64,000 nt of DNA, from the NCBI RefSeq assembly GCF_051622035.1, contig NC_135361.1, positions 30,373,205 through 30,437,204 on the forward strand, given 5' to 3'. Positions 25,626-36,557 of the stretch are shown piece after piece. Both the position numbers and the translations under genes were made by a program. The notes under the pieces were generated by a model. It did no database searches. It was given only the letters and a program-made list of their open reading frames with translations, and was not told where the DNA came from. Numbering within the stretch: the first letter of the stretch is position 1; each line of letters opens with the position of its first letter. This DNA comes from Arctopsyche grandis (lineage: Eukaryota; Arthropoda; Insecta; Trichoptera; Hydropsychidae).

Positions 25626-27724
25626 AAGTCAAAAGCTTTTTTATAGTCTATAAAACAAAGAACGGCTGGAGTTTGAAACTCCCGACATTTTTCAATGAGT
25701 TGACGTATATTCAGTATTTGTTCCCTCGTCCCTTTGCCTTTTACAAACCCTGCTTGTTCGTTCGGTATTTGCCATCCAAGGTAACTGCTCAAACGATCTT
25801 TAATTATATACAGCAATACTTTACTAGAGTGCGATATTAAGGCTAAGGTCCTGTAATTCTCGCATTTTTTTGTAGATCCTTTCTTGTGTAAGGGAATGAA
25901 TATTGAATTGACCCAATCTTTCGGCCATACTCCGTTTACCCAGATCTTGTTGCACATATTACATAGCGCCTTTATCGCAGTTTCACCAAGCTCTTTCAGA
26001 AGTTCAGCTTGTATACCATCGCTGCCAGGAGACTTTTTACATTTCAGTTTCTTTATGGCATTTACAACTTCAGATGTCAAGATTTCAGGCTCCCTGACAT
26101 CATCAATTAGGGAAACAATTGAGGTCGACGAACTACCACTGTACAATTCCGAACAGTATTCTTTCCATCGGTTGAGTATCACATCAATATCTGTAAGCGT
26201 GTTTCCAAATTGATCATCTATTGTCCAAGTTTTGGGTGAAAATTTTTGAGTGACGATTTTTACTTTGTGAAAAATATCCCTTGCCTGATTCTTTAATGCG
26301 TGTTTTTCTATCTCCTCACATATGTCATTTATATATTTAGCTTTATCCCGCCTACAACTCCTTTGAATATCTTTATGTAATATTGCATACCTTTCAAGAT
26401 ATTCTGTCGATGTTATGCCAGTTTGTTTAAGTCTTTTACGTTCTTTTATCTTAACCCAAGTTGAATCAGAGATAAAAGACTTACGATGTTCATTTTGCGG
26501 TGTTTGATGTTTTCTGGCATACCGAATTATGAGATCTTTAAAAATTTTCCAAGACTCTTCTACATCTACATTAGGATTTATTTGGAATTCTGCATCTTTT
26601 TCTCTGATTACATTGCCAAAATTAATTACATCATCATTGGTGAGTTTAATTGCTTTATTTTGATGTCTTTTAATCATTTTCAATTTCAGTCGAAATTTAG
26701 CAACAAGTAAGTTATGGTCCGATCCGCAATCTGCACCTGGATATGTTTTGACGTTATGTATCGATGATTTCCATCTAGAATTTATTAATACATAATCGAT
26801 TTGGTTGCGGTGACGATCCCCAGGAGATATCCAAGTGTACAATCGCCTAGGATGATGTTGAAACCAAGTATTCATAATGGACATTTTATTTTCAATGCAG
26901 AAACTTATAAGTTTCTCTCCTCTCTCATTTTGAATACCCAATCCATATTTACCTACTATGTTATCAATTTTGCTATTATTACCGACTTTGGCATTAAAAT
27001 CACCAAGAATGATGGTCATTTCTTTGTTTGAGATATTTGACAATGTATCGAGTAGTGAAGCATAGAACGCATTTATTTTAATATCTTCGGCATCTGCAGT
27101 AGGAGCATATATTTGAAGGATGTTTAGTTTATACGGATGCGTGTTGAGTTTTAAGTGTATAAGTCTGTCACTTATGGGGTTGTAGCCAATTAGTGCACTG
27201 GTTAATTTAGATGCTAAGATCACCGCGACACCGCTATGTGACGAATCTTGGTTACCAGAAAAATATATCGTATTTCCATTTGAAGTTTTATAATGGCCGT
27301 TGTTCTTCCAGTGCGTTTCCGAGATTCCGAGTATATCTAGCCCATGACTGTACATCTCTTTCTCAACAACCAGTGTTTTCCCAGGATTCAGGAGTCCTCT
27401 AACGTTCCAAGTACCTATTTTGGATTTGTTCCGTAAAGTTTCTCCAGTCGCATATTTTCCACATGATGCCTGGTGAGTCACATGCATGTGGCCAGTAGCC
27501 AATTTCACACCGTGAGACCTGGAACCTCGAAGGCGCCGGGTGTCAGCCGGAGAGTCAGACTTCTTCACACTTTTATTTTTGTACATCATAGTTATCTTGG
27601 GAGAATACTGCAGTGGATTCCCACTTCCTTCTACAGCGCAGTAAATGTATGTAGAATTTTGTGTTAAATTGGAGCTAAAGAGGAGGTGCTGGGATGAGTA
27701 TGTAGCTCTTCTGGCGCCTCGCAA
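25622..27724 (-). pseudogene. RTE-like LINE ORF: endonuclease and RT 5' part
   Basis: 700 codons. An APE-type endonuclease starts with KIGTWNVRGLLNPGKT at about residue 100 and has GISETHW, ILGDFNAKVGNNS and GSDHNLLVAKFRL, which carry the conserved catalytic Glu, Asp, Asn and His positions. A linker is followed by RT motifs SPGSDGIQAELLKELGE, WVNSIFIPLHKKGS, NYRTLALISHSSKVL, NEQAGFVKGKGTREQI and CFIDYKKAFD. The frame ends at a TGA right after KKAFDL because one base is missing; the next frame picks up immediately. The start is uncertain: frame openness extends left of the first conserved residue and the N-terminal 95 residues have no recognised domain. Confidence 0.9.
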
Positions 27725-28406
27725 GTTAGTACATATTCAGAATCATTACCTATGCTTGATTTCATATTTTTTAAATGGAATTTAAATTTATAATATTTTC
27801 ATATTTACATAATTACCCACATAATTTCGATCACATTTCTTTTGATAATAATTTACTATTAACATCGATTGATTTATTAATGATAGTATTGATAATATTT
27901 AACGTTGAATTATTTCATATTTAATATTGAGTGAATGGTTTGATATTTAATGTTGAATTATTTCATAATTGATTATTTAATGTTGAGTGTTGAATTATTT
28001 CATAATTGATTATTTAATATTGAGTGTTGAATTATTTAATATTTAGTTTTGATAATTTAATATTTGATATTGGATACTTGTACTCAACGTTAACGTTATT
28101 GTTTGGTACTAATTTCATAAATATTATGATTGTGAATAAACTGTCTATATATGTAAATATATCATAAATGGAAACACACGTCCGTCCGCACGGAGTAATT
28201 AATAAGCTCAGAGCAGAGCTCCATGCAACCACTCAGGTCCCCAAGTTGCAAATAGGGGAACGACTCTTGCAGTCAACTGCCATGGCGACATGGTGGTCCT
28301 GGACAAGGAGCGCTGAGATAAGAGTGGTGATGAGTGAATCCGTGGTAAGTTTCACTCTATAAAATGTCACACAACACTATGACGGTCTCAGATATAAAGT
28401 AATATA

Positions 28407-28749
28407 CATACTAGTCAATTTTTAGACTAGCGATTTTTGCAAAACTATTTATTTCCTCTATTTTTAGCTTAAAATTTCTAATGGAACAAATCTCGACTTT
28501 TTTACAACTCATGTAAGGTGTTAAATTACCTCTCACTGGTGAGATTTTGATACCACGCACGCTTTAAATAACTACAAATAATTACATATTATTTTTGTTT
28601 AATATATTAATATACATATATGTATGATGATGTGAATATTAAACCAGATCGATTTTACCTCGTGTCAGTATTAACAACACTTTTCATCATTGCTTATATG
28701 CATAAATTAGTACATACATATATTATATATTTTATTTTATTTCACATAG
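28407..28749. other. intergenic, no gene recognised
   Basis: AT-rich, TACATATATG repeats, no recognisable feature. Confidence 0.4.
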
Positions 28750-29163
28750 ATATATACCAAGAAGGCCTAATAAATAACCCCAATGCGCCTTATTAGACAA
28801 TTAATTACAAGCATTGCAGCATTTTTTTTATTACATAAATCACTATATTTCAACAGGCTGAAGAACACGAAATTAAGAATTAATTAATCCATAGAGATAT
28901 CTATAGATTTAGACTTGTATACAATTTTTACATATTGTACATAAATCAAATTCAGATATTTGTGACGTAGCGGGTAGGATTGTTTTTGCCAATTTGATGG
29001 AGGAACCGTTTCAACAATGAAATCAGATAAATTGGCAAACTCTGAAAGGAAACGATTGACTTGGAGTCACAAATATCCCAGTCTGACCACCAGTATTAAA
29101 GATTAGCACGGGATCGAACTCGGTAACCTCTCGGTGTTAAGCATAAACGCAACCACTGGCTAC
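28750..29163 (-). mobile_element. tRNA-derived SINE, tail type 1
   Basis: Read on the - strand: head near 29163 with GAGTTCGATCCCGTGC, then body GACTCCAAGTCAATCGTTTC and CTTTCAGAGTTTGCCAATTT. Next comes a stretch with TATAGATATCTCTATGG shared with the SINE at 51.4 kb. The GGGGTTAT...TAGGCCTTCTTGG tail near 28756-28800 is type 1. Confidence 0.75.
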
Positions 29164-29551
29164 ATAGTATACATACATTAGATGGTTCGTGCTCCAAGAT
29201 AAGGGTTAATTTAACATTTCACGGTGTATCTTGGCTTAATTAATCGTCGGTAATAATTCAACGTTGGAGGGGTGACGCGACCCAGGGAAAACTCGAAGGA
29301 AAACTTTAAACGTTATTTGTCGATAAAAAAAACTCGAATGATGTTAACATAAATAAGGCTCACATTCCCGGTCGAGTGTTATTAAGATTCAATTAAGTTT
29401 TTCGCCGAACTGGAAAGTTGCCTGGAAAAAGCTCTGAATATAATTTGTTGCTTGAAGTTGGCGTCTGTAAGTAACGAGCTTTTGTTTCCGCAGAGCTATC
29501 TCTCTCACCCTCTCCTTCTCCCTTTTTGACCCTTCATAGTACTTCATAAAC
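29164..29551. other. intergenic, no gene recognised
   Basis: Somewhat less AT-rich than its surroundings but without an ORF or structured RNA that I recognise. Confidence 0.4.
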
Positions 29552-29555
29552 GTAC

Positions 29556-30392
29556 TGTTATATCTACATAAGTCTTTATTTGTTTTATGTTAGCTGTATT
29601 CTACTCTCACGACCTCAATCTGCGAGACGAATTATGTTTCCCCCAAAAATATCAAAGCCCTTCTTAAGCCTGCACAACAAATTGCGTGCATCTACTCAGC
29701 CATTTCTCGATACATTCAAGACACATATGTTAACACTAAAAATATCGTTTTTCAACTAACTTTATCGCTTTTCTGCATTATTCTCACGACTCTTAATCCG
29801 CACAACGAATTGCGTGAAATCTACCCTCAAGGGATACATATGCAAACACTAAAAATATTGTCTTTAATTAGTTTACCAGCATTTTTCACACGACTCGACT
29901 CGAATCGTATTCCCTCAAAAACCCTTTTAAAGCTGCGTAACTAATTGTGTGAAAACCATTTCTCGATACACTCAAGGGTCAAAGTATTAAAGTCTTAAGA
30001 TATTGTTTTACTTAACTCGAGTTCCCCCCTATTTTATTACGAACTATGATTGGTCCAAATTGTTACGTCTATTAAATATATACTGATGTTAAACATATGG
30101 AAGATCACTTGCGATCGAACCGTCTGACTTACAACCGAACCGTCTCTTACTAATCACTGACTTACAATTGAACCGTCTAACTAGTGACTCGCGATTAAAT
30201 TGCCCAACTAGTAAACTACTAACTAGTAACGTGTAATACTAACTAATCTCGTGTATACTTACTACTATTAAAGAAGATAATCATCTTATAAAATAAAGTG
30301 AGTTTTATTTACGGAGTAGCGTTCCGCAAAAACGCTTGGTGGCAGCGGAAATATTAATAACAACAAAATACACATCACCCACGAATGTAACA
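29556..30392. mobile_element. solo LTR, 837 bp
   Basis: Begins TGTTATATCTACA and ends CACGAATGTAACA, with the usual TG...CA termini and TGTTA/TAACA inverted ends. It is flanked by a 4-bp direct repeat, GTAC, at 29552-29555 and 30393-30396. AATAAAG near 30294 may be its polyadenylation signal. Internally there are about three imperfect repeats of roughly 130 bp (TCTCACGAC...CGTGCATC... motifs). No internal retrotransposon region is attached on either side. Superfamily is not determined. Confidence 0.82.
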
Positions 30393-30396
30393 GTAC

Positions 30397-31159
30397 ACAC
30401 AATTTTAATATTAAATTAATTAAACATTTTAAACGGGCTTCTTTTTATCGTTTATTAATTAATTTCGTATAACAATCAAATTATGTTTAATAAAAATATT
30501 ATATTTTACTTATTTTGAAAAGGGTCTTATTAATATAATTAAATCTATATATTTTTTCAATCTTTACACTTGTATGTTTGCTTTAAATCTCGGACCATTT
30601 TACTTTGCAATTGACCATAGATATAGAATACCTCCATATATCTATGCAATTGACCAAATAAAGATTTTCTAAAAAAAACCGCTTCCACCATACAAATATC
30701 GTATTGACTGGTATGACGCTTTGGGGCAACCTATCAGGTCACACTGGTAATCTAATTGTTATTATTATTATTATAAAATAATAAATTTAATTTAATTAAA
30801 AAAAGAATGGCCGTTGTCAGCGTGGCGCACTTTATATAGGAGTTTCTTGCGAAACAGGACATTGCAATAAATTCTAGATAATCCTGAAAACCAACCAAGT
30901 CAAACTGCAATGAACGCCTTTTTTATTTTTTTACATTTTTGCATATGATTTATTTAAAAAATTTATATATTTATTTATTTATATTTTGGGAAACTACATG
31001 TACTTTTATAGCCGACACGACGGACCAAATATTTTATATGCCATAATTTCCCATATTTATATTTTCCCATAATAGCGTAATGGGGTGGCCCCTGAGTGAC
31101 ATACATATGTACATATATGGTTTTAAACTCGTACATATGTATATAAATATTATAGTTTA
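30397..31159. other. intergenic, no gene recognised
   Basis: AT-rich; TACATATGTACATATAT near 31100-31140. No coding signal. Confidence 0.4.
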
Positions 31160-31387
31160 TAAATTTTGACAGTGGTGGCGTAGTGGGTAAAATGGATTTT
31201 CCAATTTGATGAGGAACTGTTTTAACAATTAAATTAGATAAATTGGCAAACTCTGATGAGAAAAAATCGACTTGGAGTCACAAATATCCAAGTCTGAACA
31301 GCAGCACTACAGATAATACTCGGATTTTTTAACCGAGGTCAACCCACGGGATTGAACCCGGCAACCACCAAACTATGCTGCTAGCTT
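31160..31387 (-). mobile_element. tRNA-derived SINE, tail missing
   Basis: On the - strand: AGCAGCATAGTTTGGTGGTT head, GGTTCAATCCCGTGGG B-box-like motif, then GACTCCAAGTCGATTTTTTC and AGAGTTTGCCAATTTATC. The last recognisable family sequence is the CATTTTACCCACTACGCC junction. Confidence 0.72.
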
Positions 31388-32899
31388 TTGTTTAAAAATA
31401 GTAAGCATTGAAATTATTCTAAAGATATATATATATATACATATGTACATTTAGGTATTTTTCCTTTTCGGAATTTTCTCAAATTTTCCGGTAGGACCAT
31501 AGTGGAAAATCTAAAATTCGTATTTTCCGTTCTAGTCTATTATACATTATTTAACTACCTATATGTACATACATACGTTCGTGTAATGAAATGAAAATAA
31601 AATAGTCCAAAACAATGTTTGACACCTGATTTTATATTTCATAAACTTTCAACCCGCCTAACTTTGCTAAATAAAAAATCATTTCAGTCAAAGCAAAGTC
31701 GACCGAAATCCACTTCATAAATGTATTATTTTTATATGATTTTTTTAACCGAAAGCGAAACGCAAAATCTTTCCACGAACTTGCAGCTTGTTTAACCTAA
31801 TAATGGCGGATAGAATTGCAACGACTTCATTAAATTATATTTCACCGTAGGGTTGTTGGGAAGTGTTGATAAATTCGTTACGAAATTGCTCGCTGAGAAA
31901 GCAAAGATATGTATCTCTCTTTTAATAAGATGCCGTAACGGATTAGCGAACATTCTCTGGAAACTGGAACAGAACGCCTTCCCCAAGGAGTCTGCGATAA
32001 TATAATATTTTAGTTTTTCCTCATCCGCTGCAGAAATCTACTTATGAGTGTATAATAAAATGAGACATTGTCTAGTATCCTTGTTTATATGAATTTTCCA
32101 CGCCGTCTTCCATACGATACGTTGAACGAGAAAATGCTATTTTATATTTACGAAAATCTTCCATAATTTAATTGATCTACATACATATATATTGTTCGTT
32201 GAATGTATTTTAGCCATTTCTAAAAATACCTACTTTTCTGTGTGTGAAGTTTGATACGGGTAATTTCAAACAGACAGAAGTCTTTTCCTTTGGAAAGCAA
32301 AGCCTTTTGCTTCAAATTTGATTGACTAAAATGTGCTCAAGTTAATCAAAGAAAATCTTCATATTCATAGAATCATTGTATTCGATTTTTTCCATTTCCA
32401 TTCATATATGAGAAAATTTCAATGCTATTGTTATACAAGCGGAAGTGCTTTCATTATATGATTTTAATATATATTTAACTAAGTCTAAATATTCATGTAT
32501 AAAATAAAAATAATTTATTGTAATACATAAATTAAGTACTTTTTGCACTGATCCCACGCGCTTGATCACTCGAATCATCATCATCAAAAAAAAATCGCAA
32601 ACTAATGAAATCCAGTGCTTTTCCTGGCAATGCCATTTCGTATCTTTTTTCGTCATTTTTCGTGTCGAATAGTGTTATCTACCCTTTATTTACAGGAAAA
32701 AACGATAACGATTGTGCGCAATATTTTGATAAAAATTGGCTGAATTATTATATTAACCAATGATAAAGACGTATTTTTACTATACATACATATATTTCCA
32801 TTCTAGGTATATTTCCAGTCCCACTTTAAATCGATAACGTTTCAAATATACCGAGATAAGAAAAACACTCTCACCTGATCAAATAAAAAAATATTTTGA
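31388..32899. other. intergenic, no gene recognised
   Basis: AT-rich; short unrelated open frames at 31792-31986 and 32402-32656 on the - strand have no recognisable domains. Confidence 0.4.
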
Positions 32900-33190
32900 A
32901 TAGCCCACGACTTTGTCTATATGTACATATGTATTTGAGGAATATAAAAAACAAAATTCGCAAATGTAGGGAAACTTACACAAGACAAAAGTTCTATTTC
33001 CGGTTGTCAGATTTCGTTTAATTTTTTTTTTGATTTCTTAACATAAGTTTTATAAAAATACTATATCAAAAAGATAGAAATAATTTAAAAGGTCAAATAA
33101 AATAATTAAATATTGTTTTAAAAAAACTAATTCCAGTTACGAATTCTAGCCAAAACCTTATCAACTCTAAGTTAGTATGTAGAGTCCTTG
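32900..33190 (+). mobile_element. fragment of the CTTCCGGT element family
   Basis: Matches the left end of the element at 10020: CCCACGACTTTGTCTATATG, then TTTGAGGAATATAA, ACACAAGACAAAAGTTCTAT and TTCCGGTTGTC, then part of one tandem unit. It ends at TAAGTTAGTATGTAG, next to a short reverse-transcriptase-like scrap in reverse orientation (33188-33215). Confidence 0.8.
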
Positions 33191-33753
33191 CCACATAACT
33201 TTTTGAAACGCCTACTGTTTGTTTAAAAGTATTCAAGTTTGATAAATCTAATCTATATAAAAAGTAATGTTAAATTATCAGCATATTTTATTGAAAAACA
33301 CGTACAACAAACAAAATATAAAACAAATAATACAAATTACAAAAATACTTTAAGACATAAAATTATTCAGAAAAAGAATAATCCATTTTCTCTCACAATT
33401 CTACGAAGCAATGGAATCCTAAAGAGGGCTGGACACCAGCGTCTTGTCCATACAAACGTATTACACTTCTCCCTTCCTCAATTATGGTACTAGAGAAATT
33501 ATTTTTTAAAATGCTATGGATATCCACCATTGGGATGCATCTATCGTTTTATTTTTTTGATTAGCTATTTTTTAAAGGATCTATAAAATCGCCTATTTTT
33601 TACACCCACGAAAAGATTCCAGCGTGCTTATTTAACGGTCGATATAAAAAATAATACGCACATAGTTTTACAGAAAATATCTTTCTCATACCGATGATGA
33701 AATTTTTTTTTTAATTTTTAACCTTATTTTTACCTTACAAAATAACCAAGATG
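33191..33753. other. intergenic, one unexplained ORF
   Basis: An 84-codon open frame at 33239-33493 is Lys/Asn/Ile-rich and has no recognisable motif. The rest is AT-rich. Confidence 0.35.
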
Positions 33754-34556
33754 TTCCGGCAAAATTTCAAAATATTTTGTAATGAATAAAGATTAAAATA
33801 ATATTATTTTTGAGCATAATCTTTAAGATGGAATATTAATACAAAAATACGAGGACGATATTCTTCAATGCAGATGTTTTAAATGGATCAAATTGTGCCC
33901 GTGGATAAAAAACCGTGCGGGAAAAAATCGTGCAAACCAAAATAGCGCGGCGAAAAATTGCACAACGTCTCTAATATATGTATGTATGTGTAATTTCAAA
34001 AGAGACTTTGTATGTAAATATTTTTAGTTGGGAATCGAAAACAAGTCAAAGTTTCTATGATTGGTTGAATATTATTTTTTTTCGATTCAAATAAATTTAC
34101 TAAAAAAACAAATGAATATTTACAATTAGATTCGCCATGTTTACGCTGTTTATATTACAAATACTGAGCAAAGCCGGGTAAAACAACTATTATAATATAA
34201 ACAATTATAAATAAAAAAAATAAAAATAAAAACATGTAATATAAATATTAAAAATCCAATACAACACAGTTATGATAAAATACGAATCCTTTATTTATTT
34301 TGAAAGTGTACTATTGAATTTTCTTGTTTAGATATGCGATGCGCAATATTATCGCCGCGCTATTTTGGTTTGCGTGATTTTGCCTCGCGCAATTTTGTCG
34401 GGACACCATTTCATCCATTTAAACCATCCGCATTGAAGAATATGGTCATCATCTCTTACTATTACTCTCGTTCTAATATTACATTTTAAATATAATGCTC
34501 AAAAATAATATTACTTTCATCTTTATTTATTATAAAATGTCTTGAAAGTTTTGTCC
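33754..34556. mobile_element. long-TIR non-autonomous DNA element, about 800 bp
   Basis: The outer about 210 bp at each side are imperfect inverted repeats. Both arms contain AATAATATTATTTTTGAGCA, ATTCTTCAATGC and GCAAACCAAAATAGCGCGGC, the latter at about 33931 and, reversed, near 34355. The interior 33990-34215 matches the inverted-repeat arms at 12.5-12.7 and 16.1-16.3 kb, including TTCGATTCAAATAAATTTA and the AAGCCGGGT motif. No transposase. Confidence 0.75.
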
Positions 34557-35321
34557 AAGCGATTTTGTGATGGTGCCGGTTGAAATATTAAACCTTTATT
34601 ATATAGTTTTTATCAGATTTTTTAACAAATATTAGAGTAAAATCGACAACCGGTTTTATTGGAATATCCAAAACCGGTTTTTTTAAAAGTCGGTTTTTGT
34701 ATAAACCCTACTTTGTTCCACTGTTTCTATAATTAAACTATAATCCTAGAATATGATGTTTCCGATGGGATCCATTCGTACATAAATAAAATAAAAATCA
34801 CATAACGAGATTGACCGAAAGTCGTATTTTTCCCCGTCTCTGGAAAATGCGAATCGTTTCGACCATTTCAGGCCGTATATAATCTTATTTGATACGAACA
34901 AGAAAATATATCCAATATTTGTATATCCGTTCCGCAAATTTATTTCTCGATAGACTGCCATTTGTTTACACGAAATAATGGCTTAAATACTCGATATTTG
35001 TGTGTGCCGTTGACACATTTCCATTGTTGCGTTTGACGGAAAATAAATATTAGGCGTGTTTATTCTTGTTTTTATGTTTGTTCTTATGTGTATTCGGTTT
35101 TGTCAAAAAAACGCCACATTGTAATGATTCATTACGTGGTATTTATTGAAAATATACATTTATTGTGTTATACAATTTGGAAATATTGTGCGTATTAAAT
35201 TCCATCCATCAAATTGATTACATTATTAAAGCCGTTTTAAAGTCAACCTATAGAGCCTTAAACACCTTCAACTAATACAGTCTGAAAGACTATTTCGTCG
35301 AAGAACGAGCCGATTTTCCAA
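34557..35321. other. intergenic, no gene recognised
   Basis: Contains three closely spaced ACCGGTTTT motifs (34650-34700). No supported gene. Confidence 0.4.
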
Positions 35322-35500
35322 CCAGTAGCATAGATCAATGGTTAGCGTGTAATGCTTTCAACTTAGTAGTAACGGGTTCAATCCCTGGCTCGGTGCTGCT
35401 GGCCAAAACGTGGATACGTGACGTCAAGTCGGTCGTATCCTACCAGAGTTTGCCAATTTAAGTGATTTCGTTGAAATAAATACTGCAAATTTACAAATTT
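35322..35500 (+). mobile_element. tRNA-derived SINE head
   Basis: CCAGTAGCATAGATCAATGG head with A-box-like GATCAATGGTTAGCG and B-box-like GGGTTCAATCCC. A second short CTGCTGGCC motif and GTCGTATCCTACCAGAGTTT follow. No tail. Confidence 0.72.
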
Positions 35501-35506
35501 GACCAT

Positions 35507-35536
35507 ATACACCCAGCGCAAAGCGAAGCTTATCAG
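35507..35536 (+). repeat. 30-bp inverted repeat, left copy
   Basis: ATACACCCAGCGCAAAGC... is the exact reverse complement of 40844-40873. The pair encloses 5.3 kb containing the jockey LINE and the Tc1-like pseudogene, and may be the terminal repeats of an older DNA element. Confidence 0.9.
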
Positions 35537-35763
35537 ATGCATCACATACAAATAACGATATATTTTAAAAGACTAGGAAAGGAATTTAAAATAACAGTTT
35601 TCGTATTACTTTCTACAACTCCTCTTCATCAATATGCAGCAAAAAAAAAGCGATTTCGTCAATAGATAACATTATGAGGGGAATCATTGTAAATTTGGAG
35701 TAAAAATTAACTTTTTTTATATACCTGGAGTAGATTTCATAAATCAAAACCATACCTTTTCCA

Positions 35764-36557
35764 GGAAGGAGGAAAAGGAAATAAAAAGTGTCGTACGTGG
35801 CTTGCCGAAATTGCCGGAAGCTGATATTAAAGATGACATCATCAGACAGGGATTCCCTGTAACCAAAGTCATACAGATGAAGACGAAGGAGCCTAGGAGC
35901 AACGCCACCGAGCTATACTTGGTGTTCTTCGAGCCATCGGTATCGGCAAAGAAGATTAAAGAAATCCGGTACATCTGTTAAACAAAGGTCAGTGTCGTTA
36001 AATATACTAGTAAATCACAAAATATTACTCAATGTTTCAGATGCCAAGAATATGGACACGCTGCGAAAAACTGCAATCGGCAGGCCAAGTGCGTCAAATG
36101 TGCCGGCACTCACCTCGCCGCACAATGCAATCAAGGAATAGTTACCCCTGCTGTCTGCTCAGGCTGTTCAGGATCTCACCCCGCTAACTTCAAAGACTGT
36201 CCAAAAAGACAGAGCTATCTGAAAATGCTGGAATCGAGGAAGAATCGAGCATCAATTGTCAAAGCCAACCCTTGGAAACTCCCAGTGGTGCAGCCACAAA
36301 ATATCCCGGTCGTTAACGATCATAACTTCCCAAAGCTACCGACCATTAAAACTCCTTCACCAAATATCCCAAATATCCCTAAAAAACCCCACCAACCAAC
36401 CAATCCCAACATTCAACCAACAACAGACCTAACTTCCATGGCGTCTATGACGAAGATGTTGAAGATCCTCCAGGAGATTCGTGCCAAGGCCAGCGGTTGC
36501 ACCGACAAACTAGAGCTGGCACTCATGCTTGTCGAATATCTCGATGTCTTTGATTAA
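35764..36557 (+). pseudogene. jockey LINE ORF1 (Gag-like), 5'-truncated
   Basis: The frame opens at about KEEKEIKSVVRGLPKLPEAD, a PRE_C2HC-type domain of jockey Gag proteins. It carries an in-frame TAA at 35979-35981 and continues into three zinc knuckles: CFRCQEYGHAAKNC, CVKCAGTHLAAQC and CSGCSGSHPANFKDC. A proline-rich tail ends LALMLVEYLDVFD. The Gag N-terminus is missing, so the copy is truncated in ORF1. ORF1 protein normally binds the LINE RNA. The stop at 36555-36557 overlaps the ORF2 start by 14 nt in a different frame, a usual jockey arrangement. Confidence 0.9.

Larger units (their letters stand above)
24580..28391 (-). mobile_element. RTE-like LINE, near full length
   Basis: Extent is inferred from a 15-bp direct repeat, ATATAAAGTAATATA, at 24565-24579 and 28392-28406. 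The 5' region (right side, 27725-28391) holds an imperfect tandem array of TTGAATTATTTCATAATTGA units near 27905-28045. One long coding frame follows with an APE-type endonuclease and a reverse transcriptase, broken by a one-base frameshift at about 25625. The 3' UTR after the stop is very short. Confidence 0.8.

Noticed and set aside
25884..27667. Several + strand open frames within 24.6-27.7 kb
   Set aside because: Antisense shadows of the RTE-like coding sequence.
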